Source: an uncultured Eggerthella sp. (lineage in GTDB: Bacteria; Actinomycetota; Coriobacteriia; Coriobacteriales; Eggerthellaceae). Taken from it: a stretch of 48,094 bases of DNA. The stretch lies in assembly GCA_900547965.1 (NCBI GenBank), contig URJE01000003.1:1-48094 (forward strand). The letters run 5' to 3'. The notes beneath the pieces are model-generated. The model did no database searches, was not told the origin of the DNA, and saw only the letters and a list, made by a program, of their open reading frames with translations. Numbering within the stretch: the stretch's first letter is position 1; every line of letters starts with the position of its first letter. The position numbers and the translations under genes are program-made. Below, piece after piece: positions 7,434-16,334 of this stretch.

Positions 7434-8709
7434 GCAGAAAAGTGGCTTGGGGCGCGGCCTCAATGCCTTGTTTGACGATAGCCCCGCCTATGCCCAGAAA
7501 CCTTCTGTTGCTGAGGTTCCCAAAGAGCAGGAAAGGCGTGTGCCTGAACCGCTGAGCGAAGAACCTGCTCAGAAGAAGCAGGAATCCGCTGGTGTTCTTC
7601 ATCAGGCCCTCCATGAACGTGCCTCTAAACGATCTTCAGGGAAACCGGTTGATCCGTCTTCTGACATCTACATTTCCGAAGATGCACTCGAAAACGCTAA
7701 GGTTGTTTCACGCGAAGCGCGCAAGCCCGCCATGCGTGCCGGCTCTGGAACATTTAGCTCTGCTGGTTCGGTTTCAACGAGAACTCCTGCTCCTAAGCCG
7801 CGGGTAGCGGCGGAGCGTCAGGTGAGAAAGCCTGTTGAGTCGGTTCCCGAACCTGCGGCGGAAGCACCGAAGAGGGAAGGCAAGCCGTTTGACTCCAAGG
7901 GACTCACGGCGACGGTCAAACTTGATCTGATTCATCCCAACCCCGATCAACCTCGTACTAATTTCAAACCGGGTGAGATCGAGGAGCTTGCTGGGTCCAT
8001 TAAAAAAGAAGGCCTTCTTCAGCCTATTTTGGTTCGCAAGATCGGAAATCAATATCAGATTTTGGCAGGCGAGCGTCGTTATCGGGCCTGCAAGAGCCTA
8101 GGGATGGAAGAGGTTCCTGTTCGTTTCTGGGAAGCAGACAACGACAAGGCTCTTGAGCTTGCTCTGATCGAGAACATCCAGCGATCCGACCTTAACCCCA
8201 TTGAAGAGGCTTATGGGTATAAGCGCCTTATGGAACGTAGGGGGATGACGCAATCTGAGGTTGCCCAAACAGTTTCAAAGGGGCGTTCCACCATTGCCAA
8301 TGCCCTTCGTTTGCTTGATTTGCCTGAAGAAGCTCAGCAGCTTTTATTTGAGGAGAAGATCACCGCTGGCCATGCTCGTGCCATTCTTTCCGTTGATGAT
8401 GCGGAAGGCAGGAAGAAGCTTACCGAAAAGCTCAAGAACGAAAAGTTGAGTGTTCGTGAAACCGAAGCATTAGCCCGGTTAATGAACGGTCGTGAAAAGG
8501 CTGGTTCGGCGGCTGCGAAGCGCGTTCCTGCTCCTCAGAGCTTCAAGAAGGCAGCCAAGGGGCTTACTCGCTTCCTTTCCGCTCCTGTTCGAGTTAAGAC
8601 GGTTAAGGGTAAGAACAAGATCGAGATCCAATTCAAGGACGAAGAAGAACTCCAGCGCATCCTTCATCTTATCGAAGAGTCTGCGCAGTCCTCATCCGCT
8701 CAGCAGTAA
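7426..8709 (+). CDS. parB: Chromosome-partitioning protein ParB (Spo0J), CTPase clamp
   Basis: 427 residues from the GTG at 7426. It begins VAKQKSGLGRGLNALFDD, the ParA-stimulating N-terminal peptide (GLGRGLNALF). A Pro/Ala/Glu-rich linker of about 130 residues follows, much longer than in typical Spo0J. The core begins near residue 165: TVKLDLIHPNPDQPRTNF, then ILAGERRYRACKSLGM (GERRxRA, CTP binding), ALIENIQRSDLNPIEEA (ENIQR), and the helix-turn-helix MTQSEVAQTVSKGRSTIANALRL that reads parS. The C-terminal dimerisation region is basic, then acidic. Five parS-type sites in the window fit its action. Confidence 0.95.
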   Translation: MAKQKSGLGRGLNALFDDSPAYAQKPSVAEVPKEQERRVPEPLSEEPAQKKQESAGVLHQALHERASKRSSGKPVDPSSDIYISEDALENAKVVSREARKPAMRAGSGTFSSAGSVSTRTPAPKPRVAAERQVRKPVESVPEPAAEAPKREGKPFDSKGLTATVKLDLIHPNPDQPRTNFKPGEIEELAGSIKKEGLLQPILVRKIGNQYQILAGERRYRACKSLGMEEVPVRFWEADNDKALELALIENIQRSDLNPIEEAYGYKRLMERRGMTQSEVAQTVSKGRSTIANALRLLDLPEEAQQLLFEEKITAGHARAILSVDDAEGRKKLTEKLKNEKLSVRETEALARLMNGREKAGSAAAKRVPAPQSFKKAAKGLTRFLSAPVRVKTVKGKNKIEIQFKDEEELQRILHLIEESAQSSSAQQ

Positions 8710-8747
8710 ATTCGCTTGCGAAAAACCTTCTGCCTGTTGCAGATGGG

Positions 8748-8776
8748 AAATGGGGGCAGGTAGCAGATCCCCATTT
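8748..8776 (+). terminator. Possible first terminator after parB
   Basis: AAATGGGG (8748-8755) pairs with CCCCATTT (8769-8776) with a 13-base loop; only a short T run follows. Weaker than the hairpin 18 bases downstream. Confidence 0.4.
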
Positions 8777-8793
8777 TCGCTATAGCGCACAAA

Positions 8794-8837
8794 ACCAGGG
8801 CTCTGCTTGCGATAAAGCTCGCAAGCAGGGCCCTGGT
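8794..8837. terminator. Bidirectional terminator between parB and rlmN
   Basis: A 19-base stem starting ACCAGGGCTCTGCTTGCGA with one G-U pair and a six-base loop, flanked by AAAA on the left and TTGTT on the right. It lies between two converging genes and could stop transcription from both sides. Confidence 0.8.
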
Positions 8838-8881
8838 TGTTGGGTCGGAAAACGGCACTTGTCCCTGTTTTTTCCGGCTCG

Positions 8882-9928
8882 CTACATTTTGTTTTTCAGC
8901 TGACCGCAGGCTCCATCGATGTCGCTTCCGCGCGAATTGCGGATGGTTGCTTCCTTGCCCGCGCTTTTCAGCTCTCTAACCCAACGCTGCTGCGTTGCAA
9001 TGGAGCTTGGCTTGTAAGGGCTTCCTTCAACTTCGTTGACCGAGAGAAGATTGACATGGCACAGGAGTCCATCACAGAAATCGATAAGGGCTGTGAGGTT
9101 TTCCTCTGTGTCGGTGACCCCTTTGATGAGGAGATATTCGAAGCTAACGCGACGACCGGTCTTTTCAACGTATGACTGAAGCGCTTTCTTCAGGTGAGGC
9201 AAGGGGATATTGCTGCAGCGCGGCATGATTTCGCTGCGAACATCCTGCAGCGCCGAATGAAGGGATACCGCTAACGTGAACTGCTCGGGTTCGTTTGCGA
9301 GCAGTTCGATCCCCTGAATGATGCCGCATGTTGATACCGTGATGTGGCGGGCGCCGATTTCAAGGCCGTCCTTTGCATTGGCGAAGCGGAGTGCTTCTAG
9401 GGTTGCCTGATAATTTTGAAATGGCTCGCCTTGCCCCATCGAAACCAGATTTGTGACACGGCAGCCGAAATCGTTTTGAACAGCAACGATCTGACAAATC
9501 ATTTCGGCTGAAGAAAGGTTGCGGGTAAGCCCCTCGCGACCTGTAGCGCAAAAAGCGCATCCCATGGCGCACCCCGCCTGGGTAGAGAAACATACGGTAA
9601 GGTGCTTAGGCTCGTCTTTGCGCTCCTTTTTATCGAAGGAGGGAATGCCAACAGCTTCTACCTTGGCACCGTCGGCGTATTCGAAGACATATTTTCGGGT
9701 ACCATCGCTGGATACCTGTTTGTTAACCACTTGCGGCTCAATTAAGGGGTATTCGTTTGCCAAAACCTCTCGAAGCCCTTTAGGCAGGTTGGTCATTTCG
9801 TCATAGGAATGAGCACCTCTCTGATAAAGCCAGGAGGTGAGCTGCTTGGCGCGAAAGCGCGGCTGGCCGAGACTTTCCAGGATGGCGGGAATCTCAGACA
9901 GGTTGAATGATTGGATTGCATTATTCAT
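8882..9928 (-). CDS. rlmN: 23S rRNA A2503-C2 / tRNA A37-C2 methyltransferase RlmN (radical SAM)
   Basis: 348 residues from the ATG at 9928 (MNNAIQSFNLSEIPAILESL). N-terminal accessory domain FRAKQLTSWLYQRG..., then the radical SAM triad in TQAGCAMGCAFCATG (CxxxCxxC), the strand VSMGQGEPFQNYQATLEAL, and SLHSALQDVRSEIMP. RlmN proteins methylate A2503 in 23S rRNA and A37 in some tRNAs using two catalytic Cys, one near the C-terminus (the NSRGSDIDGACGQL segment fits). Longer upstream frames exist but lack family sequence. It is divergent from ddl and convergent with parB. Confidence 0.94.
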   Translation of the reverse strand: MNNAIQSFNLSEIPAILESLGQPRFRAKQLTSWLYQRGAHSYDEMTNLPKGLREVLANEYPLIEPQVVNKQVSSDGTRKYVFEYADGAKVEAVGIPSFDKKERKDEPKHLTVCFSTQAGCAMGCAFCATGREGLTRNLSSAEMICQIVAVQNDFGCRVTNLVSMGQGEPFQNYQATLEALRFANAKDGLEIGARHITVSTCGIIQGIELLANEPEQFTLAVSLHSALQDVRSEIMPRCSNIPLPHLKKALQSYVEKTGRRVSFEYLLIKGVTDTEENLTALIDFCDGLLCHVNLLSVNEVEGSPYKPSSIATQQRWVRELKSAGKEATIRNSRGSDIDGACGQLKNKM

Positions 9929-9938
9929 AGCTAGTATT

Positions 9939-9999
9939 ATACGCAACCAAGTGGTTACCGCGTGGTGGTAGCAGAGTGGTAACGTGCGTTTGCTATACT
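9939..9999. promoter_or_regulatory. Divergent rlmN / ddl promoter region with inverted repeat
   Basis: A leftward TATAAT-type -10 word lies near 9937-9942 and a rightward TATACT at 9994-9999. Between them GTTACC (9954-9959) and GGTAAC (9978-9983) form a six-base inverted repeat with an 18-base spacer, partly repeated as GTGGT words. It could be an operator; no regulator is identified. Confidence 0.35.
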
Positions 10000-10069
10000 C
10001 ACTATCGGCTAACGTATCAAGCCTTTTGGTGGCTGTGCCTTGGGCTTTACTTGTATGAAAGCGAGAACC

Positions 10070-11011
10070 ATGTCTTGTTCTTTCGATCCTAAACAAATTC
10101 GCGTTGCTCTGCTTGCAGGCGGCAAGAGTGGCGAACGTTCCATTTCCCTTGCTTCCGGTGAAGGGGCGAAGGAGGCTTTGCTTGAGGCGGGCTTTCCGGT
10201 AACTGCTTTTGACCCTGCCAACAAAAAGGATCTGTCTGCCCTGGTCCAAGGTGATTTTGATGTTGCCTTCCTGGCTCTCCATGGTAAGTACGGCGAAGAT
10301 GGCACCATCCAAGGGTTTTTGGAAACCATCGGGCTTCCCTATATCGGTCCTGGTGTTTGGTCGAGTGCCACTGCCATCGATAAGCCTAAGACGAAGTTCT
10401 GTTATGAGCGTGCGGGCATCCCCACCCCTCGTTCTATGATGCTCGACTCTCATCATATCGACATCGATGCCATTATTTCGGAAGTGGGCTCGCATTGTGT
10501 TGTGAAGGCCGCTACAGAGGGCAGTGCTTTGGGTGTGTACCTATGCGAAGGTGCCGAGGAGATTGCTGATGCAATTGACGAGGTATTCCAGGTGGACACG
10601 CGCGCGTTTGTTGAGAGCTTCATTTCGGGTGAAGAATTCACTGTTGCTGTGTTAGGCAACGAAGATCCGTTCGCTCTCCCCGTCATTAAGATCATCCCTT
10701 CCCATGAGTTCTATGACTTCGAGTCAAAGTACGCTCAGGGGGGCTCGCAGCATATCTGCCCTGCGCCCTTGTCGGAGGAAGATACTAAGCGAGCTATGGA
10801 GCTTGCTGTTGCTGCCCATAAAACGCTTGAGTGTCGTGGTGTTTCTCGCAGCGACCTTATTAAAGACAACGAAGGAAATTTCTGGGTTCTGGAAACAAAT
10901 ACCATTCCTGGCATGACGGCAACGTCTCTTCTTCCCGATGCAGCTCGTGCGGCTGGTATGGGTTTCGCTGAGCTCTGCACTAAGCTCATTTCCTACGCTC
11001 TGGAAAAGTAA
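10070..11011 (+). CDS. ddl: D-alanine--D-alanine ligase
   Basis: 313 residues from the ATG at 10070 (an in-frame ATG at 10055 is also possible; neither has a strong ribosome binding site). ATP-grasp enzyme that makes the D-Ala-D-Ala dipeptide for peptidoglycan. Visible family motifs: LLAGGKSGERSISLASG near the start, ALHGKYGEDGTIQGFLE (GEDG), KAATEGSALGVYLC, the omega-loop YDFESKYAQGG and the final WVLETNTIPGMTATSLLP (NT.PGMT). The loop has the Lys-Tyr pair expected of D-Ala-D-Ala rather than D-Ala-D-Lac ligases. Monocistronic, ended by a strong terminator. Confidence 0.93.
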   Translation: MSCSFDPKQIRVALLAGGKSGERSISLASGEGAKEALLEAGFPVTAFDPANKKDLSALVQGDFDVAFLALHGKYGEDGTIQGFLETIGLPYIGPGVWSSATAIDKPKTKFCYERAGIPTPRSMMLDSHHIDIDAIISEVGSHCVVKAATEGSALGVYLCEGAEEIADAIDEVFQVDTRAFVESFISGEEFTVAVLGNEDPFALPVIKIIPSHEFYDFESKYAQGGSQHICPAPLSEEDTKRAMELAVAAHKTLECRGVSRSDLIKDNEGNFWVLETNTIPGMTATSLLPDAARAAGMGFAELCTKLISYALEK

Positions 11012-11040
11012 TCTTCAATCTGTCTGTATGCAATGTAAAA

Positions 11041-11075
11041 ACTCCTTGTCCATTTTCGAGGGCAAGGAGTTTTTT
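11041..11075 (+). terminator. Rho-independent terminator after ddl
   Basis: ACTCCTTGTCC (11041-11051) pairs with GGGCAAGGAGT (11060-11070), one G-U pair, and a T run follows. It lies only eight bases before parS site 2. Confidence 0.9.
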
Positions 11076-11082
11076 GTTGCGA

Positions 11083-11098
11083 TGTTTCACGTGAAACA
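11083..11098. promoter_or_regulatory. parS: parS site 2 (perfect)
   Basis: TGTTTCACGTGAAACA with symmetry extended to 20 bases (11081-11100). It is placed in the gap between converging ddl and the unknown leftward gene. Confidence 0.95.
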
Positions 11099-11136
11099 TC
11101 GCGGGCTGTCTATGGCGATGTTAGGTAGAGGTTATG

Positions 11137-11781
11137 TTAGAACGCTCCACAAGAATGAAGGCCGAAAACGATAAGGGCAACAACAGCGAGGAGGAATATC
11201 CAGCTAATCACCGTGCAGCCTATGTTTCCCTTGCGTGCTTGCTTTACCAAACGCTCCGTTCCTGTGCGTTGCGTTTTCACCCAAGCGGTGCCCTTGTTCT
11301 TGTTGGGGAAGGGCACGCGTCCTGAAGGAACCCATTCGCCCTGCGTTTCGACAACCTTTTTAAGGGAGTCGCGGCCGAGGGAAACGTCGGGGCGAATCCC
11401 TTCACCAAGCTGTTTTCCGACGTTTTCAATGAACGTAGAGAAGGCGACTTCGTATTCGGGATCATAGGAAATGATAAGAACCTGACCCCAGTAAAGGCCG
11501 GGTTCTGGCTTCTCGGTGAAGGCAACAAGAGCAAGTAAGGCGACGGTGTTCCAGCCTTTGGCGTTGCAAAGGTCGACTTTTTCGGCGGTTTTCTCGTCGA
11601 TGGTACCCATGCGTTTGCCGAAAGGGTTCACGATCCATGCCGTGCGCTTGCCCTCGACGTATTCCTGTTCGATAGAGAACGCGTCTCCAATTATGTTGTC
11701 TGCGCCAAGAAATGCCGCAGCATCTTCCTTGCTTTCGGTTTCAAAACGGGCGTATGTGGAAAAATAGCCAATATCTGACAT
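11137..11781 (-). CDS. Unknown protein with C-terminal membrane anchor
   Basis: 214 residues, not recognised. The first ~180 residues are soluble with mixed alpha/beta pattern (FSTYARFETESKEDAAAFLG, then EQEYVEGKRTAWIVNPFGKR and a stretch LYWGQVLIISYDPEYEVAFSTFI). A single hydrophobic segment near residues 190-208 (CTVISWIFLLAVVALIVFGL) is preceded by RLVKQARKG and followed by HSCGAF, so it is probably a tail-anchored protein with the bulk in the cytoplasm. The start at 11781 has AGGAGAAAAC just upstream. Divergent from dinG, with 65 bases between. Confidence 0.6.
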   Translation of the reverse strand: MSDIGYFSTYARFETESKEDAAAFLGADNIIGDAFSIEQEYVEGKRTAWIVNPFGKRMGTIDEKTAEKVDLCNAKGWNTVALLALVAFTEKPEPGLYWGQVLIISYDPEYEVAFSTFIENVGKQLGEGIRPDVSLGRDSLKKVVETQGEWVPSGRVPFPNKNKGTAWVKTQRTGTERLVKQARKGNIGCTVISWIFLLAVVALIVFGLHSCGAF

Positions 11782-11846
11782 GTTTTCTCCTAGAAGTGAT
11801 TCAGGCGTTAGAGATAAAGAATTCCATAAATGATAGTCTTACTAGT

Positions 11847-14800
11847 ATGGAAACACAAAATGCAGAAGCCGCTTCAAGGCTTAACACTTACATTCTCGAA
11901 AACACTCCTCAACGCATTCGCGATCGCTACCATTCGCTCAGTAACTACGCGAAGGAGCACTCGTTTGGTGAGCTGGATGAAGATGTCGTTGTTATCGATA
12001 CCGAGACGACGGGATTCTCATTCAATCATGACGAGTTGATTCAGATCGCCGCTGCGCGCATGGTTCATGGGGAAATCACTGGTTGGTACGTAACCTTTGT
12101 AAATCCCGGGAAGCCTATCCCCGAAGAAGTTGCACATCTTACCAACATTAGCGATGAAGATGTGACAAATGCCCCCGACCCCAACACTGCCGTTGCTGGT
12201 TTGGTGGAGTTCGTCGGTTCTTCCGATGTAGTCGCACACAACGCAAATTTCGATAGGACGTTCTGTACCAAATATCCTACAGGCGAAGTACTGAAGCAGA
12301 ATTACTGGATCGATTCTCTCGATCTGGCCAAAATTGCATTGCCTCGCCTGACTTCGCACCGTTTGCTTGATCTGGTGCGTGCGTTTGGTGGGCCTGATTC
12401 TACCCATCGTGCCGATGATGACGTGGCGGCAACGTGTCTTGTGTACCGTGTGCTTTTGGCCGCGGTCGACAACATGCCCACCCCTTTGCTCCAGCATATC
12501 GCCGACATGTGCGATACCGACACCTGGAACACTGAGCGTGTATTCAAGTGCCTTGCCGCTATGAAGGCTAGCGAGGGGCCATACAGCCTGCGTGCTTCTC
12601 GTAAGGCTGCGGTCGCTCAAGCTTCTGCCCCTTTGCGTCCTGATGCTAATGTTCCAGAGGTTTTACCCGCAGGCGAGAAGCTCCCCTCTTCGGTCGGCGA
12701 ATCCCCTGAGCTTTCTTTTGCAACCGATGCGGAAATCTCCGAAGCCTTTTCTCCCGAGGGTCTTTTGGGTACTTTGTACGAAGAGTATGAGCTGCGTGAT
12801 GAGCAACGAGAAATGGCGCTTGCGGTAAACCGTGCTTTAGCATCGTCTCGTAATCTCGCCGTGGAGGCCGGTACCGGCGTTGGCAAGTCGATGGCTTACC
12901 TGGTTCCCCTTGCCTTGGCGGCACAGAAAAACGGCATCACTGTAGGCGTTGCCACAAAGACCAACGCACTGCTGGATCAGCTGGTTCACAAGGAGCTTCC
13001 GCTTCTCTCGAAGGCTCTTGGTATCACGTACGCTCCCCTGAAAGGATTCAGCCACTATCCTTGCCTTCGCAAGGTGGACAGCCTTGTTAACCAGGGGCCG
13101 TCGGTGATTCACTATCGTAAACAGGAGATTAACCAGGCTCCCGCTTTGGCAGGGTTGCTTTCGTTCGTGGAACAGAGCGACTACGACGATATGGATGCTC
13201 TGAAAATCGACTATCGTGCCATTCCGCGTTGGCGCATTGGAACCAAAAGCAACGAATGTTTGCGTCATAAGTGCCCCTTCTTTGGGCGAAGCTGCTTTGT
13301 TCATGGCGCCCGTGAGCAAGCTCAGCGCTGCGATGTTGTGGTGACAAACCACAGTCTGCTTTTCTGGGATGTCCGTTTTGAAGGCGGATTATTGCCTCCT
13401 ATTCGTTATTGGGCGGTAGACGAGGCCCATGGCGCAGAGGAAGAGGCGCGACGAGCGCTTGCTCTTTCGGTATCTTCCGATTCACTGAGGGCGCTTGCTC
13501 TGCGTATGAACGGAGAAGGGTCGCACAATGTCCTTTCTCGAGTTGAGCGTAGTGCTCAGGCTCCAGAGGAAGGTCGTGCGCTGTATGAGTCCCTTATTGC
13601 CAAGGCGCGCACCTGTGCGGGTGCATTCGCAATGGCAACAGAAGAATTTTGTCTTGGTGCAAAAGATCTTCTGGTGTTCGATTCAAAGACTCGTTCGCGT
13701 GGATATGAATATCTCGACCTCTGGCTTAATGACGAGATTCGCCATGGTGACACCTATCGAGGTGTTGTGAACCGTGCGCGTGCGGTATACGACACGCTGG
13801 AAAAGTTGATTCGTGCTTGTCGCGATATTGTTGCTTATGCAGAGCAGATCGAAGACACCACAAGCGCCCAAAGGGAACTCGCCTTGGCTGCTCTTGAATT
13901 GAGGGAGGCCTACGACGCCCTTGACGAAATGTTCTTCCATGACAGCGACAATCACGTGTATTCGGTTCGCCTCAATCGCACAAAGGGCACGTTGGACGAG
14001 ATCTTTACGGTTCAGCCGCTCGATGTTGGTAAATCGCTGAATGAAAGCCTTTACGCCGAAACGCGCAGTGTTGTATACGCTTCGGCAACCCTGGCGGTTG
14101 ACGGCCAATTCGACGCATTCGAACGCGCTGTTGGCTTCAATGAAGGGGAAGACTCTCGCGCTGATGTGCTGAAGGTTGATTCGAGCTTTGATTTTGATGC
14201 CAATATGCGGGTATACGTTCCAACCGATATGCCCGAGCCCCAAGATCCTGCCTATCTTCCCACGTTGGAGTCTTTCCTCGTTGATCTGCACAAGGCGCAA
14301 AGAGGCTCGATGCTCACGCTGTTCACCAACAGGCGTGAAATGGAACAGTGCTTTGATAGCGTGCATCCCGCTTTGAAGGAAGACGACTTGCGTCTGGTGT
14401 GCCAAAAATGGGGTGTTTCCGTTAAGGGTCTTCGCGATGACTTCTTGAAAGACGAGCATCTGAGCCTTTTTGCCTTGAAAAGCTTCTGGGAAGGTTTCGA
14501 TGCCCCGGGTGCAACGCTCAAGGGTGTTGTTATTCCCAAGCTGCCCTTCGGGTTGCCCACCGATCCTCTTTCCTGCGAGCGTCAGCAGCGCGACGATCGT
14601 GCTTGGGCCCATTACTCGTTGCCTCATGCTGTTATCGAGGTGAAGCAGGCGGTTGGAAGGCTTATTCGCAAGTCCACCGATCGCGGTATCGTGGTTTTAG
14701 CTGATAAGCGACTGATAACCAAGTATTACGGCAAGAAATTCCTGAATTCGTTGCCGAGCAACAACATTGTCATGATGCCTTGCGCGGATATCGTCGCTGA

Positions 14801-14861
14801 GGTTGCCGATCACGCAGCGGTCGAGTCGCTTGTGCGCACCTCGGGAAGTCCTCTTTCGTGA
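11847..14861 (+). CDS. dinG: DinG-type Fe-S helicase with N-terminal DEDDh exonuclease
   Basis: 1004 residues from the ATG at 11847. Residues about 45-205 are a DnaQ-like 3'-5' exonuclease with all ligands: DTETTG (Asp51, Glu53), HNANFDRTF (Asp136) and HRADDD (His187, Asp192). The C-terminal part is an XPD/DinG superfamily 2 helicase: P-loop AGTGVGKS (341-348), four Cys that fit an Fe-S cluster (406, 471, 476, 483), VVTNHSLLFWD, DEAH box at 525-528, SATLAVDG near 796 and the final VKQAVGRLIRKSTDRG. Gram-positive DinG proteins share this exonuclease-helicase layout, although in some the helicase activity is lost. Probably works in repair or replication of structured DNA. Its stop overlaps the next gene's ATG by one base. 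Confidence 0.9.
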   Translation: METQNAEAASRLNTYILENTPQRIRDRYHSLSNYAKEHSFGELDEDVVVIDTETTGFSFNHDELIQIAAARMVHGEITGWYVTFVNPGKPIPEEVAHLTNISDEDVTNAPDPNTAVAGLVEFVGSSDVVAHNANFDRTFCTKYPTGEVLKQNYWIDSLDLAKIALPRLTSHRLLDLVRAFGGPDSTHRADDDVAATCLVYRVLLAAVDNMPTPLLQHIADMCDTDTWNTERVFKCLAAMKASEGPYSLRASRKAAVAQASAPLRPDANVPEVLPAGEKLPSSVGESPELSFATDAEISEAFSPEGLLGTLYEEYELRDEQREMALAVNRALASSRNLAVEAGTGVGKSMAYLVPLALAAQKNGITVGVATKTNALLDQLVHKELPLLSKALGITYAPLKGFSHYPCLRKVDSLVNQGPSVIHYRKQEINQAPALAGLLSFVEQSDYDDMDALKIDYRAIPRWRIGTKSNECLRHKCPFFGRSCFVHGAREQAQRCDVVVTNHSLLFWDVRFEGGLLPPIRYWAVDEAHGAEEEARRALALSVSSDSLRALALRMNGEGSHNVLSRVERSAQAPEEGRALYESLIAKARTCAGAFAMATEEFCLGAKDLLVFDSKTRSRGYEYLDLWLNDEIRHGDTYRGVVNRARAVYDTLEKLIRACRDIVAYAEQIEDTTSAQRELALAALELREAYDALDEMFFHDSDNHVYSVRLNRTKGTLDEIFTVQPLDVGKSLNESLYAETRSVVYASATLAVDGQFDAFERAVGFNEGEDSRADVLKVDSSFDFDANMRVYVPTDMPEPQDPAYLPTLESFLVDLHKAQRGSMLTLFTNRREMEQCFDSVHPALKEDDLRLVCQKWGVSVKGLRDDFLKDEHLSLFALKSFWEGFDAPGATLKGVVIPKLPFGLPTDPLSCERQQRDDRAWAHYSLPHAVIEVKQAVGRLIRKSTDRGIVVLADKRLITKYYGKKFLNSLPSNNIVMMPCADIVAEVADHAAVESLVRTSGSPLS

Positions 14862-16111
14862 TGGCTCGTAAGAAAAAGCGCAGTGGCCGAGGTCTTGGGC
14901 ATAAGGAAACCCAGGTTCTTCACTTGAAAGAGTTTTCTCAGGGAAAGCCCAATGAGCTTTCCCTGAATGTCCTTGAGCAGAAAGCGGCAGCACAGAATGA
15001 ACCAACCCGTAGTGCCAAGTGGCACCTTCCGAGCTTCGGGAAGGCTGCCTCGGCTGCGGGAGGCAAGGAAAAGGCCTCAAGAGCAGGAAAAGCCACTAAG
15101 CGAAATTCAGCAGAAACGAAGCCGCAGCCTTCTGAACGTACATCGTTTTTAGGGGCGGATTCTCAGGCAGAGATAGCTCGCAGGAAGCAGCGTCGTAAGT
15201 GGTATCGACGTTTTAGCATTGCATTTGTGGCTGTTGTTTGCATGGGCGCTATCGGCGTGGGAGGATATTGGGCTTACCAGCAGTACGAGCGGTTAAACAC
15301 CAGTGTCGGCGTACTGCGTGAGGCTTGTGGACTCATTGAGCAGAGCGATGAAACCACGGTTGCTATCGATAAGTATTTTCAGGATACGTTTGGGGACGAC
15401 ACGGTTTCTCGTGCGCAGGAGTTAAGCGCCGCTATCCCTGAAGCCAAAGACCAGCTCGAATCGGCTCGTGTGTATGCCCAGAAGGCAGAGTCGGAGCTCG
15501 ATGGATCCCAGCGCGACAAGGAAGCTGCGCAACGAGCCTTGAACGCTATTGCCGTTCGCGAGGAGCTTCTCGATGTTGCCGATCAGCGAATGAAAGAAGA
15601 TATTGCGGCAAAGCAAGGAATCGATGCCATGAACGAGGCATGGAGCTGCATTCAGGAAGGGAATGCGTTGTTGACGCAGGCGGCAACCGTTGTTTCAGAC
15701 ACAACAGCTGACAACGTAGCGAAATCAACCGAGTTCACCACTTCTGCCCAGGCTCAATTCTCGAAGGCGAAGGACTGTATTGCTGAGGCGAAGGGTTTCT
15801 ATCCCGCGGCAAGCTACGATGCTTCATTGGCGTATGTAACCAAACGGATCGAGGCAACTAACGAAGCACTTGCTTCCAATGCGGCAATCCTTATACAAGA
15901 TAAGTCAACTGCCGAGACCCATAACGATGCCTATAACAAAGCCGATCAGGAGGCTGTGGAAATGGCCAAGGCATTGCCGAAGCAGTTTAGTCAGCCAGTG
16001 GTTGATGCTTATGCCAGCGCAACGGCTGATTTGGTGTCCCGTTACGACGCCCTTCGTTCGGATGCTGCCTCGAATGATGCTTATTTAAGAGAATATCTTG
16101 GGCAGGCTTAG
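14861..16111 (+). CDS. Unknown single-pass membrane protein with extracellular coiled coil
   Basis: 416 residues, no family recognised. The first 115 residues are very basic and probably disordered (MARKKKRSGRGLGHK...). One transmembrane segment lies at about 118-139 (FSIAFVAVVCMGAIGVGGYW), preceded by RRKQRRKWYRR, so the N-terminus is inside. The remaining ~275 residues are Ala/Glu/Gln rich and mostly helical with heptad-like spacing (ARVYAQKAESELDGSQRDKE..., YDASLAYVTKRIEATNEALA), so an extracellular helical bundle is likely. ATG overlaps the dinG stop (ATGA), so translation is coupled. It lies before parS site 3 and its fused terminator. Cell envelope or division role is possible but not shown. 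Confidence 0.7.
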   Translation: MARKKKRSGRGLGHKETQVLHLKEFSQGKPNELSLNVLEQKAAAQNEPTRSAKWHLPSFGKAASAAGGKEKASRAGKATKRNSAETKPQPSERTSFLGADSQAEIARRKQRRKWYRRFSIAFVAVVCMGAIGVGGYWAYQQYERLNTSVGVLREACGLIEQSDETTVAIDKYFQDTFGDDTVSRAQELSAAIPEAKDQLESARVYAQKAESELDGSQRDKEAAQRALNAIAVREELLDVADQRMKEDIAAKQGIDAMNEAWSCIQEGNALLTQAATVVSDTTADNVAKSTEFTTSAQAQFSKAKDCIAEAKGFYPAASYDASLAYVTKRIEATNEALASNAAILIQDKSTAETHNDAYNKADQEAVEMAKALPKQFSQPVVDAYASATADLVSRYDALRSDAASNDAYLREYLGQA

Positions 16112-16128
16112 TAGCCGGCTAACCGAGA

Positions 16129-16144
16129 TGTTTCACGTGAAACC
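16129..16144. promoter_or_regulatory. parS: parS site 3 (15 of 16)
   Basis: TGTTTCACGTGAAACC, one mismatch at the last base. Its last four bases (AACC) are the first bases of the following terminator stem. Confidence 0.85.
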
Positions 16145-16177
16145 TCCCATCTCCGATGAGCGGATGGGAGGTTTTTT
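16141..16177 (+). terminator. Rho-independent terminator overlapping parS site 3
   Basis: AACCTCCCATC (16141-16151) pairs perfectly with GATGGGAGGTT (16163-16173), 11-base loop, then a T run to 16177. It ends the dinG transcript. Confidence 0.9.
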
Positions 16178-16334
16178 ATGCAGAAAGAAGGGTGGTTATT
16201 TGAGTATTGCAGTAGACAAGGTGAACAAACGGTTCACGTAAAGGCGAAACGAGACAAATGACGTATACTTGTACAGTCTATATCCATGTCAATCGCTACT
16301 TACTCATATAAGCGTGGAAACAAAGGGGCTCTCC

